The notes under the pieces were generated by a model that did not search any database, had not been told where the DNA came from, and was given only the letters and a program-made list of their open reading frames with translations. This document shows, in pieces, positions 28,850-38,560 of a stretch of DNA of 38,560 nt; within the stretch, counting starts at the first letter, position 1; each line of letters starts with the position of its first letter. Position numbers and translations under genes: made by a program. The stretch comes from Calocera cornea HHB12733 (lineage: Eukaryota > Basidiomycota > Dacrymycetes > Dacrymycetales > Dacrymycetaceae): contig KV424137.1 of NCBI GenBank assembly GCA_001632435.1, positions 1 to 38,560 on the forward strand, given 5' to 3'.

Positions 28850-31800
28850 ATGAAGGACAAAGGCAAGGGTCGACGTGCGTCCTCTCCCGCCCTGGCTTCA
28901 TGTTGTCCTATTGACCACCAAGCTACTTACCAGCGTTCTCCACCGCTGCTCCTCTGGGTCCATTACAATCCCTCCCTTTCCACATCCCGGTGCTCACGTA
29001 AGAGACAGAGCTTTCCTCGGAGGATGAAGACTTCGCCCCCTCCGCCCTGCTTCCCACTCTCTCACAGTCCAAGTCTAAGTCCAGGGCGGGCCAGCGGCGG
29101 AAAGTGCTCGGCTCCCTACGCAAACCGGGACGGTCCGCTGTTAGTGTGTCCGGGAGGAGGCAGCCAGCGGCTGGACCCTCTAAGCCATCCAGTGCTCCAT
29201 TCCCTGCGCAATTATGGAAAAACGCTGATATCTGCGCTAGGGAGAAAAGCCCAGCGCCGTGAGACAGTAGAGGATGTGGCCGCTCGCGCCTCCCTGCTGG
29301 CCCTGCTGGCGCTCCCGCCCGCTGGCTTACCGGACGGCGAGGACGACGCCACCGACGGCACTAACACCGTCTCAGAGGGTGCTGAAGACCCCGAAGACAC
29401 GCTCACCCGGCTCTCCAAAGAGACGGCGCTAGGGAAACGCAAGCTCGAGAGCGATGCCGAGGAGGATGGGAGGGAGACGAAGCGTCCTAAGGTGGTGCAG
29501 GAGGAGAGCGAGACAGAGGTGGAGGAGAGCGAGACGGAGACAGAGCTGGAAGAGGACGACGAGGAGCGTGTACGTGTGATGTCGCGAGAGGCTGGCATTG
29601 GGAGCAGGTTACCAGGGACGGAAGATGGTACGTTATATGTGCATATATGTTGATTTCGAGGCTGAAAACAGCTCTCAGGAGAAAGCGATACCGAACCAGA
29701 ACCCAACGCGCCTCCCCTCCCGTCCTCCCAGTCCTCTCAAACCCCCTCAGTCTCCCTCCGCCCAAACTTCGTCCCGACGGCCGAGCAGGCCCTGACCGGC
29801 CCCCTCCTGCTCGACTCCGCCACGAGCACCGAGGTACCCGCAAGCATCAATAGGTTCCTGAGGGAGTATCAGCGAGATGGTGTGCGATTCTTCTGGCGCT
29901 GTCGAGAGGAGAAGCGAGGAGGAGTGCTCGGGGACGACATGGGTCTTGGTGCGTTCTCTTGCGCCTTATGTTCAGGCACGCCCTAATGCAGCATATCTGA
30001 TGGGCAGGCAAGACAATCCAAGTCATCTCCTTCCTCGCGGCACTCATGCACCGCACCGGAACCTCCTCCGACGCCGGCCGGCGCCGCAAGCTCGTCTCCA
30101 AGCTCCAGCGGCGGCTTCCCTCATCTGCCCTCCCGCCCGCCGACAGCCACGGCCCCACATGCCTCATCATTGCGCCGGTATCCTTGGTCGATAATTGGGC
30201 GAGGGAGCTGGAGACGTGGGGCTGGTTCGAGTGGGCTAAGTATACGAGCCAGATGGGGAGGGAGGAAAGGGACGATGTGCGAAGAGACTTTGTCAAGGGA
30301 AGACTAGATATTGGTATGGTATTTATCCTGCGACTTCTTGCCTTGGCTTTCTTGCCAACATGTCCGGCTGCCCATTAAACGTAACGCTGACTGTATGCCC
30401 AGTGCTCACGTCGCACGATTGCGCAAGAAACGACATCGAGCAGCTGGCTGACCTCCGGTGGAGTGTCATCTTCGTGGACGAAGCGCACAAGCTCAAGAAC
30501 CCCCTGAGCCGGTTCACACAGTCGATGCACCAGTTCGAGCATGGATTGAGGTTCGGGTTGACCGTGCGTGCTGGTACTGGCCAGAGCCGCGTATTGTCAA
30601 ACTTATATGGTTGTGTGGTAGGGCACGGCCATACAAAATAATTACCTCGAGCTGTGGACCCTCCTCGACTGGGCAAACCCGGGCCGTGTCGGGCGCCAGT
30701 CGCAATGGGACTTCTACGTCTCCCGCCCTCTTTTATTGGGGCAGAGCAGGGACTCAACCCTAACCCAGAAGACGAGGATGGAGCTGGTCAAGCGGGCACT
30801 GGTGGAGCGACTATTGCCGAGCATGTTCTTGAGGCGGACCAAGGATATTATCAAGGACCAAGTGCGCTTGACGGACTCTGTCCATGCCAAGAGCGACGCT
30901 GATGTGGATGGTTGAACAGCTGCCAACCAAGACAGACAATGTCGTGTTCTGCAAGCTCATGCCCCGGCAGGCGGAGGTGTACAAGCTCTTCTTGGCGCAC
31001 CCAGATGTGGAGATAATCGTGAAGCACAACGAGCTCTGCGAGTGTGGGTCTAAGGAAAAGTGCATTCATATTGCGCTGCTCACGGTCACTCGCACTAACG
31101 GACCACATAGACGCGGCGACTGCCATAAGAAGTATCTCTCCACGGGCGAAGTATGGCGCCACGGCGTGCTCAAGTACATATCCCTATTCATCAAGCTATC
31201 CAACCATGTCGCCCTGCTCTACCCCACAGAGCAAGACACGCCCGACCAGCGGCTACGAAACCGTGGCTATGTCGACTACATCACCGATCATTTCAGAGAT
31301 GAAAGCGAGCTGTGGAGCGCCCCCGTTGTGCAGTACGAGCCAGCGTTGTGTGGGAAGTGGGAGGCGCTGAGCACCTTCTTGACAACGTGGAAGGATGAGG
31401 GGGATAATAAGGTGCTCATATTCAGCAAGAGTGTGAAACTGCTGGACATCCTCCAGACGTTTGTGCAGCAAGCTGGTAAGCCCAGTCCTCTTACTGATAG
31501 CTGATAACAATATTCAATGAATGGCAGCGTACGAGTTCTGCAGGCTGGACGGCAAGCTTCCGGCCGATAAACGTAGGGTAGGAGCAATGCGTGCCTTGGC
31601 GATGACTGAGACTCGGGACAGGCATGGAGGAAGTGGATAGCTTCAACAACGACCCAAACATCTTCATCTTTCTCATCTCGACACTGGCTGGTGGGACCGG
31701 GCTGAACTTGACAGTGAGTGTGGCTACCACAACTCATTCAATTGAGCTCATGCTATACAAGGCTGCCAACAAAGTGGTGATATTCGATCCTAATTGGAGT

Positions 31801-33008
31801 GAGTCCAACGATTTAAAACCCGTACTCAGTTTGCTCACCCTTCGCGTAGACCCCGCGCACGATCTCCAAGCTATGGATCGAGCCTATCGCATCGGCCAGA
31901 ACCGAGATGTGACGGTATTTCGACTGCTTGGTGCCGGTAGCCTTGAAGAGCTCGTCTATGCACGGCAGCTGTACAAGCAAGCACAGATGCGCATCGCCTA
32001 TGAAGGGAGCGACCAGCGTAGATACTGGGCGGGTGTGCAAGGCCTCAAGGTCAAACAGGGCGAGCTATTCGGCATCCAAAACATCTTGTGCGTAAGCCAG
32101 TGGTCTTGTCTTACTGAGCACCAACGCCCCTTCCTTATATAGCTCGCTTCACGAAGCGGGTCTGGTCGTCAAGTCCACGATAGAAAAACGCCTCACCGAA
32201 GATTTCTGCTGGGTGCTTGAGAACGTGCAAGCAGAAATGGATACCGAGGGCCTCGACATAGACGACAACGAGGCGAGTTCGGCGAGAAATTTTCTCGGTC
32301 CTATTACTCATCACCGCATAGAAAGGGAATCAGAATGCGGTGGATTTCCTTCTAGAAGAAGGTAGGCCGCTTTACTGCCTCCTCCTGAATGTGACTAAGG
32401 ACCCTTAGATCCGGCCACACAACCCACCCCAGACACCTCTCCGTCATTTACCAGCGCTACCAATCCCAAGCAAAAGTCGTCATTGAAGCCTGGCGCTGAG
32501 CTGGATGAGCTTCTGGACTCCCAGAAATTCCACACACATATCAATGATGACGTCCTTGTGAGGAGCACAATTGATGCCGAGCGCCTCAAGGCAGAAAAGA
32601 AGGTCAGGTCCTCGGCGTTTCCCGTTATACAATTCCTGATTGAGTCGCAGGCTAAGCGAGCCAAGGTATCCGCGCCTGCGGACGGCTCGTGGATACCACG
32701 CCGAACAAGAATACCTGCGTAAGACATTATCTTTATTTGTGGTATCCGCGGAATGCTTACACCGCTCCCCTTCCAGGAAAACATTCGAAGACCGGATTAG
32801 CATGCTGGAGGAGCTTGGTGGGGGAGACCCGGATGAGCCGTTGGGGATGGATATGGTGAAGAAAATGTGAGCGCAGAACACCGTTCCGGTATGGTTGGCC
32901 TCATGACATTCCTACAGTGTGGAGATGTCTGTCACCGAGCAGAAGAAATTCCTGGCGAAGCTTGACCGACAGATAGCGGCGAAGACGGAAAAGGCTTCTT
33001 CTGCATGA
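28850..33008 (+). CDS. SNF2-family DNA-dependent ATPase resembling ERCC6L2
   Basis: SNF2 ATPases translocate on duplex DNA; ERCC6L2 acts in DNA-break repair in mammals. Eighteen exons, phases consistent, 1049 residues: 28850-28874, 29009-29191, 29241-29627, 29679-29948, 30008-30313, 30403-30563, 30622-30861, 30920-31059, 31111-31475, 31528-31572, 31622-31713, 31762-31798, 31850-32087, 32143-32272, 32322-32361, 32409-32718, 32777-32866, 32918-33008. Motifs: I GDDMGLGKT (about 282-290), Ia LIIAPVSLVDNW, II DEAH (416-419), III LTGTAIQNN, V STLAGGTGLNLT, VI DRAYRIGQNRDV. A C-x-C-G-S...R-x-x-C motif (Cys564, 566, 575), typical of the ERCC6L2/Rad26-like group, is made by splicing exons 8 and 9. The N-terminus is acidic and basic by turns. 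The first exon and its 134-nt intron are the least certain part. The intron at 32273-32321 needs a GC donor (GCGAGT). Confidence 0.85.
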
Positions 33009-33820
33009 GATAATTCTGCCGCGCACCCTTCCATTCCGGTCATACGTACTTTTCCCGACGCTCTATTGCAATGTTGTACGAATACCAGTGACTGACTAAT
33101 TAATGCACTGGGTGTTGTTGTGTGTGCATGTCTAAATGTATGACTTGCCAAATAAACCCTACCACCGTGAAAGGCTCCTGGTAAAGCCGATCCGCTCGCA
33201 GTGCGCCCATTGCGCGATATATTGAACTCCGCCCGAGACAACGGTAGTCCCCAATCAGGCGATAAGGTGTGGCCTTCCGTCCTCCGCAACTGATGCCCAT
33301 CTCCCAGTCGGGATTCCGGCAGAAGCCGCCGGAAGTGGGACCACTCGGTGCGGACGGTTCTGTATCCGGCGGCGCTGCCGCACGGGGCGCGGTGAGAACG
33401 GGCACGGGCGACTGGAATGCTGCTGACGAGAATGCCACCTTAACCCCCAACAAAGGAGCCGTCAAACCGCGCGGGGCCGAATTCGCCAAAGCCGGACAAC
33501 GGGGCGCCATCGGCGACGTGACGTTCGGCCGCACGTTGCATCGCGGATCTAGTGCGGCCGCTCAGAGTGGCCACGGGGCTGCCTGGGCAGGCGCGCCCGG
33601 CGCGACAGGTGCGCAATCTCTGATGGTATCGAGGAGCGTGGGAGCGATATATTTGTCCAACCTCTCCCGGGCCCGACCGCGCTGCTATGATACATCCGCC
33701 CCTAACCTCTGGATCTGGATCTGGCGCGCGCCTGGGCGGGGCGACCCGGCGCGCCGGGCACGCGAGGATGAGGATGACGCAGGAAGGGGGCGAGGTGCGC
33801 CGTCGAGTTGTGGCAGTTCG

Positions 33821-33844
33821 GATGGGATGGGATGGGATGGGATG
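33821..33844. repeat. (GATGG)n microsatellite
   Basis: Four perfect GATGG units and a partial fifth in a row. Confidence 0.9.
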
Positions 33845-34418
33845 ATAGGCTGTCAGGCACGCACGGCTGACCGAAGAATCCCATGCCCGGATCTACCACT
33901 GGGCACTGCACATGCCGACCCTGGAGCAGGGAGCTGGATCGACGGTATCGCGGGCCCAGCGACCCCTGTGGCCCGACGGGCGAATGAGCGCATGAGCGCA
34001 TGATCGCGCTCCCGGCCCGTTTGGGAACAATAGGCAATACAGTATTAGGCGCCTTCGTCTTCCGGAGCGCTGGGCTGGGCGGGCGCAGGCTGCACAGGCG
34101 GTCCAATATTATCACTGTCATTTGTCGCTACATAAATAGATACAGCCAGACTCCCTGCGCCCACGGCACACAGATAGCACATAGTAAATACAGTGCGGTC
34201 CGAATATAAACAGAGACGCTGCAATCGCTGAACGGAGACATTGAGGACAACACATTCAGACAGACAACGGCGCGGAGGGGGGATAATATGTACGTAAAGA
34301 AGCCAGACCTAAATCATTACGCGTACGCAGAAACCCGGCGGGACGGCGCGCGAAACCCGGGACCGCACCCGGACCGGGGCATTAAAACAAGAGTTCTACT
34401 GATGCCGAGACACATATG

Positions 34419-34446
34419 TTGAGACTTGAGACTTGAGACTTGAGAC
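34419..34446. repeat. (TTGAGAC)4 short tandem repeat
   Basis: Four perfect heptamer units followed by TTG. It lies downstream of the GATA gene stop codon. Confidence 0.9.
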
Positions 34447-34697
34447 TTGGGGGGAGATGGGGTTGGGTTTTTCGATCGCCGCGGGCCAGCGGGCCCGGGA
34501 TAAATATGGGAGAACGGAGAACGAATCGAGTCGGATCGGGGAAGAGCGCAGTGGCACGAGCACGAGCCGGGACCGGGGCTGAGTTCTGGAAACGGCCGCG
34601 GGCGACTGGATTACAAGAATAGGACGGTGAACAGGACATACGTGCGGCGCCCAAGTCGCCGCCGTCGCCGCTGCTCCTGGGGTTCCTCCGCAGTCGC

Positions 34698-36024
34698 TCA
34701 ATTCGGAGGCGAGCGCGAGCCGTGGTGCGAGTGCGAGTGCGAGTGCGAGTGCGAGTGCGAGTGGCCCGAGGCGCCCGACATGGACCCGGGGCCGGGCCCG
34801 CCGGGGCGCTGCAGGACCGGGGAGGAGGAGAGGGAGCTCGGGTTCGACCCCGGGGTGGTGCTGCTGGGCGGGAGGGCGTTCGCGTAGGGGGAGGCGTACT
34901 GGACGCGGTTGTCCGAGGGTGCGCGGGAGAGGTTCGGGGACTGGGAGAAGCTCGCGCGGGCTAGAAAGGCAGTCGTGTTGTCAGGATCGGTGGGACGACA
35001 CCCGGCTGCGGGAAGGAAGGGGGCTTACAGGGAGAGTCCGCGCCCGAGAGGGTCGACCCCGTGCCGCTCACGCGGCGGTGCACGCCGTTCCTGCTCTCGT
35101 CGCTCAGGCGCGTGGGGCGCGGGCGGTGGTGCGTCTTCTCGTAGAGCCCGCAGGCGTTGCACACCTGTCAAATGTGGGTGAGCGCTAGTCCGGGAATGCA
35201 CATGCAGGCTGCGGCGACGGGGCAAACCCGAGGGAAGCACGCGCGCGAGCGAGCACGGGTGGGGCTGGGGAAGGACGCACAATCTTGCCGACCTTGAGGA
35301 CGGACTTGCGCCACCCGGGCGGGCTCGTCGCCCCGCATACATGGCACTGGCGCTTGAGCCAGCTCGTCTCCTTGTCGGTAGCGTTGTCGGTGTACTGGAT
35401 ACGGGCCGGGTAGAGGACGCCCTGGGAGCCCGAGTGGCTCTCCCTCGCGATCCCGGCCTCTGTCGGCTCGCTCTTGATCAGGCTGTCGCGCGGTCCGGGG
35501 ATCCCCCTCGCTCCCGCACCGGCCCCGCCCTGCCTGCCGCCCAGGTAGGCGGGGTTGATGCTGGCCGAGGAGTACTGGAGCGGGGAGTTGTCCGTGCTGT
35601 TGCTGTACGAGTAGTAGTCGACCGCCGCGGAGGAGGCGGTGTTGCTCGTCGGGGAGAGGCCGTAGGAGCCGCTGTTGTAGCCGCCCGAGGAGGTGGGGTA
35701 GGACTGATGCTGGTGCTGCGCGGGGTGGGACTGGGCGGGGGCGTTGGAGTACCCGAGCGGGGAGTTGTTGTAGGTGTGGCCGTAGGAGGATGAGTTAGTG
35801 GGGGAGTACGCGAAGGGCGAGCCGTCGCTGCCTGTGCCCGCGCCGCCGCCGGAGTAGGACTGGCCGAGCTTGTTGCGGGGGAAGGAGGGGTCGGCGGTGC
35901 GGGCGCCCGCCGCGTCGGTGCTGCCGTAGGAGTGGTAGGAGGGTATGGAGTGGTCCGGGTGGGTGTGGGCGTGCGGGGACACGTTTGACGAGTCCATATA
36001 TGACGTTGACCAAGCAGTGCTCAT
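34698..36024 (-). CDS. GATA-type zinc-finger transcription factor
   Basis: Fungal GATA factors bind GATA/HGATAR sites and control nitrogen use, iron, light or development; which applies here is not clear. Exons 36024-35281, 35164-35029 and 34960-34698 (introns 116 and 68 nt) give 380 residues. A single zinc finger: Cys227 and Cys230 in QCHVCGATSPPGWRKS, then Cys250 and Cys253 in VCNACGLYEKTHHRPRPTRL, created by the first splice junction. The finger is of the C-x2-C-x19-C-x2-C kind. The N-terminus is rich in Ser, Tyr, Gly, Asn and His and probably disordered. A sumoylation-like KSEPTE precedes the finger. The last exon encodes a Ser/Pro-rich tail with five Ser-His dipeptides from a GAGTGC-type hexamer repeat (34729-34760 region). 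The start is the first Met after a GC-rich leader. No leucine zipper was seen. Confidence 0.88.
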
Positions 36025-38354
36025 TGGTCCGGGGGGTTAGAAGGGGTGCTCGGGGTGGGGGTGGGGGTGGAAGAAGGGGAAGGGGAAGAGGGGGTTAAGT
36101 AGTCGTTGAGAAGGGGAGCGGGCGAAGAGCGGGAATAGGCGGTTGCTGGGGGGGAAGCCGGGGCAGGTGGGAGTGGGGTGCCCAGGAGGGTGGCCGTTTT
36201 ATGCAGTCTGAGAGGGGACACCCGGTCGCGCCGGGAAGCGCGGTGTTCCCGAGGAGGGCCAGAAGGGGAGAAGGCGGGTGCGGTGAGATCCAGGGCGCTA
36301 TGGGCGTATGTATGGGAACCCACCGCACCGGGGCAGAGGGCAGAGCGCAGAGCGCATACACCCACCTGCAGCAGAGCGATGACTGGGGCGGGTCCCAGGG
36401 GGTGGGCCAACGAAGGGGGGGCAGCAGGGCGGGGCAGCAGGGGAGGATCGCCCCTCTTTCGCGCCTTGCCATCAGCATCCATCCATCTCTTCCAACCGCC
36501 TCTTCCGCCTTCCACACCCACGCTTCTCCCCTTCCCCTCTTCCGTCTTCTCTCCTCCCTCTTCGCCTTCGCCCCCCTGGCACGACGCGGACGCTTGGGAC
36601 ACGGCCCACTCGGTTTCCCAGGAAGCCCTCGCTCGCCCGCACAGCATTCGAGAGTGTGATCCGGATGGCCAGGATTAGAAAGGGCGCGAAGACGGGCGAA
36701 CGCGCAAGCACCAGCCTGAGCCACACGACACCGTCCCCGAACCGAACCGCGTCGCGAGCCCCTGCCGCCCTGCCCGCACAACGCGACTACTGTCACCCAG
36801 CCTCAGCCTGAACCAAAACTGCACCCGTGCCCGTGCCCGTGCCCCTGGCCCCGCCGCCGCCGCAACAACGCCTCAGCTCTGATAGCGCCCGCGCCCGCGC
36901 CCGCGCTGACACTTGACACTGGGCACTCCTAGTCCACACGGCACAACAATAATGCATAGCACCGCGGCCGGGCGCGCCCCAGCGCGTGCGATGCGCGACC
37001 AGACCAGACCAGACCAGACCAGACCAACCCGAGCGGGTGCCCATACCAGTCCTGGCACCGCACCGCATCCCACGGCGCTCGGCTCGGCGTCGCTATTTTG
37101 GAGAAGTGCAGACCCACGGCCACCCGGGCCCGGCGGACGGCTCGCAGCGCAGCCCAGCACAGCAGGGGCAGGGTGGCGGGGGAGGGGAGCCAATAGCGAG
37201 CGAGCGAGGCAAGCGAGCGAGTGAGTACGAGTGTAGCGTAACGGCGCAATATAGCAATCGCACTCGCACTCGCGTAAACCCCTCACCAGTCAGGCGCGTT
37301 CGCCGTCCGCTGACGTCGCGCGTTGGGCAGCTTCCCAATCGCCATGTGCAGCGCAGGGCGCGGCTGACATGACGGACTCGGACGGACGGGCGTGTCAAGG
37401 CAACCGGAGGCTAAGCCCGGCGCGGCGCTATGCAATAGCTCGCGGTGCTTGGCCCTGGAACCTGGCAGCCGGAATGCACTCTCCCGCGCGAGTACAGGAG
37501 TCGGCGGAGCTGACCTGGCGCCTCTGAACCACCACCGACCAGTAATCAGCAGCCGATGCAGGACGAACACATGGCAGGCATGCGACAGGCAACAGTTGCA
37601 TGAGCCCCTTAACCCTTAGCCCTTAGCCCTTAACCCCGGGCTGGCACCTTTGCCCCGCCCCTCTGCGCCTCAGCTTCAGCTGCAGCTATCATTTTCAGTT
37701 TCCCGGGTCCGCTCACATGGCGACCGATTACGAACCCCATTACGGTAGCACTGTAAATTTGCACCAGCCACGGGCTTGCAACTCAAAACTCAAAACTCAA
37801 AACTCAAACACACAGAACTCACAACACAAAGCAAGCAGCACCCAAACTCCCGATCCGGATGGGCTGCGGCTTCCGCCGACATATACTTACTTCCCGATCT
37901 GCCCCTCCCCTGCCCCACCCCCCGCCGCCCAATCGGCAGTCCACAGTCAGCCAAGCTCCAGTAAAAATAGAATTGAATGTGACTCGTTGGCTTGCCCCTC
38001 CCCTCCCCCCCTCCCCCCAATCGGCAGCCAGCCAAGCCCCCCAGAAAAATAAAATGAAATAAAGCAACTGTATTGCAGAATGGACTGTGCGCGGCGTGCA
38101 TAGGCCCATACACTCGCGCTCAGGGACATGGACATTCCCTTTCCCGGCTTGGCGTCAGTGCTCCTGGGACTCGTCTCATCCAGTAGGAACCTAGTCAGTC
38201 CCAGTCAGCCAATTATAATTAGGTACCAATAGTAATAGTCCTCTCTTGGTCCGTCAGTCGCGCGCCCAGAAACTGGGGCTAAAATTATGTCTTTGCTGTG
38301 CAAGCCGGCGCAGCCGCTGCTGACACACCCACCACTGGACGCGGAGTAGGGTCC
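36025..38354. other. Gene-free region upstream of the GATA gene
   Basis: About 2.3 kb with no gene I can support. It includes a long pyrimidine-rich stretch at 36465-36580, compositional runs such as repeated CCCGTG near 36825 and CCCGCG near 36890, a GACCA pentamer repeat (36997-37026), variants of CCCTTA (37607-37637), and CTCAAAA repeats near 37792-37808. It is probably the long regulatory region and leader of the GATA gene plus spacer. Short frames here are GC-driven. Confidence 0.4.
36997..37026. repeat. (GACCA)6 microsatellite
   Basis: Six perfect pentamer units in a row, in GC-rich noncoding sequence. Confidence 0.9.
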
Positions 38355-38383
38355 ACTATTGAGCGCCTTAAGCGCTCAATAGT
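38355..38383. repeat. Perfect 12-bp inverted repeat, loop CTTAA
   Basis: ACTATTGAGCGC (38355-38366) and GCGCTCAATAGT (38372-38383) around a 5-nt loop. Confidence 0.9.
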
Positions 38384-38409
38384 AGCCAATCAGCGCCTAA
38401 GTGGCTGAT

Positions 38410-38459
38410 GCACGGAAGCGGCTGATTGGATGCTCATTTGCATCCATCCGCTTCCGTGC
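38410..38459. repeat. Two-step hairpin with 12-bp outer and 6-bp inner stem
   Basis: Outer arms GCACGGAAGCGG (38410-38421) and CCGCTTCCGTGC (38448-38459); inner arms GGATGC (38428-38433) and GCATCC (38440-38445); terminal loop TCATTT. The internal loop is 6 nt on one side and 2 on the other. Confidence 0.88.
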
Positions 38460-38491
38460 TGAAAATCAGCACCCGCTCGCGCGCGTCGAGC

Positions 38492-38516
38492 AATCAGCTC
38501 CCGAAAGGAGCTGATT
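38492..38516. repeat. Perfect 10-bp inverted repeat, loop CGAAA
   Basis: AATCAGCTCC (38492-38501) and GGAGCTGATT (38507-38516) around a 5-nt loop. Confidence 0.9.
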
Positions 38517-38523
38517 TGCCTCC

Positions 38524-38560
38524 GGCCCAGGGGACGTCGCGCGTCTAAGTCCCCTGGGCC
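38524..38560. repeat. Perfect 12-bp inverted repeat ending at the window edge
   Basis: GGCCCAGGGGAC (38524-38535) and GTCCCCTGGGCC (38549-38560) around a 13-nt loop. Confidence 0.9.

Larger units (their letters stand above)
33009..34697. other. Intergenic region between the convergent SNF2 and GATA genes
   Basis: Almost 1.7 kb without a gene I can support. It is GC-rich in the middle (33300-33800) and contains a pentamer repeat (33821-33844) and a heptamer repeat (34419-34446). An open frame at 33269-34003 is Gly/Ala-rich with no recognisable domain and looks like GC-driven chance. Confidence 0.4.
38355..38560. repeat. Array of back-to-back hairpins at the right edge
   Basis: Within 206 bp there are at least six inverted repeats one after another, four with perfect arms of 10-12 bp (entered separately). 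Smaller ones are ATCAGC/GCTGAT at 38389-38394 and 38404-38409, GTGCTGA/TCAGCAC at 38456-38462 and 38466-38472, and GCTCG/CGAGC at 38475-38479 and 38487-38491. The hexamer ATCAGC or GCTGAT occurs six times between 38389 and 38515, twice within CCAATCAGC (38387-38395, and 38429-38421 on the other strand), an ideal CCAAT box. The last arm ends at the last base of the window, so the array may continue. No protein frame crosses it. Confidence 0.8.

Noticed and set aside
33269..34003. 244-codon open frame between the SNF2 and GATA genes
   Set aside because: Gly/Ala/Arg-rich translation without any motif in a GC-rich stretch; overlapping frames on the other strand are equally open.
37607..37637. Telomere-like CCCTTA repeats
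   Set aside because: The units are CCCTTA/CCCTTAG variants, not the fungal CCCTAA, and only about four occur inside unique sequence. Chance or a simple repeat is more likely.
38355..38560. CRISPR array
   Set aside because: The repeats are palindromes of differing sequence without a repeat-spacer pattern, and the DNA is eukaryotic.

Overview
The window is nuclear DNA of a filamentous basidiomycete, most likely an agaricomycete of the polypore type. Signs of this are many phase-consistent introns of about 45-60 nt, GC-rich coding sequence, a basidiomycete-type sesquiterpene synthase, a GATA factor, a fungal NUP-family protein and a tandem family of opsin-related (Hsp30-like) membrane proteins. 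A 100-N assembly gap lies at 15379-15478. Exon borders were read by eye from splice signals and checked by phase.

Left part (1-11.2 kb): a terpene synthase whose C-terminal third is missing (509-1250, -), next to repeat-like DNA; proteasome lid subunit Rpn9 (2024-3418, +); the glutaminase subunit of PLP synthase (3674-4547, +); a secreted NUP-family protein (5444-6608, +); type II phosphatidylinositol 4-kinase Lsb6 (6977-9669, +); and a second, inverted NUP paralogue (9845-11183, -). All of these contain introns.

Middle part (12.0-28.5 kb): eight consecutive intronless genes. Five encode seven-helix opsin-related proteins (12048-12872 on -, then four on + at 14214, 16182, 18127 and 20239). 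All five lack the retinal-binding lysine. The first and fourth are almost identical. Next come three BAG-domain co-chaperone genes (21446-23704 -, 24239-25810 -, 26782-28491 +), one with an IQ motif. The promoters share TATA boxes at a constant distance, an ACGTCA block and heat-shock-element-like sites, best in front of the third opsin-related gene. The loss of introns over this block alone, and the gene content (Hsp30-like proteins plus Hsp70 co-chaperones), suggest a stress-induced proteostasis/membrane-stress island. This is an inference, not a demonstrated unit.

Right part (28.8-38.6 kb): an 18-exon SNF2-family helicase resembling ERCC6L2 (28850-33008, +), a GATA zinc-finger factor with a (Ser-His)n tail (34698-36024, -), and about 2.5 kb without recognisable genes. 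The last 206 bases are packed with back-to-back perfect hairpins, the most unexplained structure in the window.
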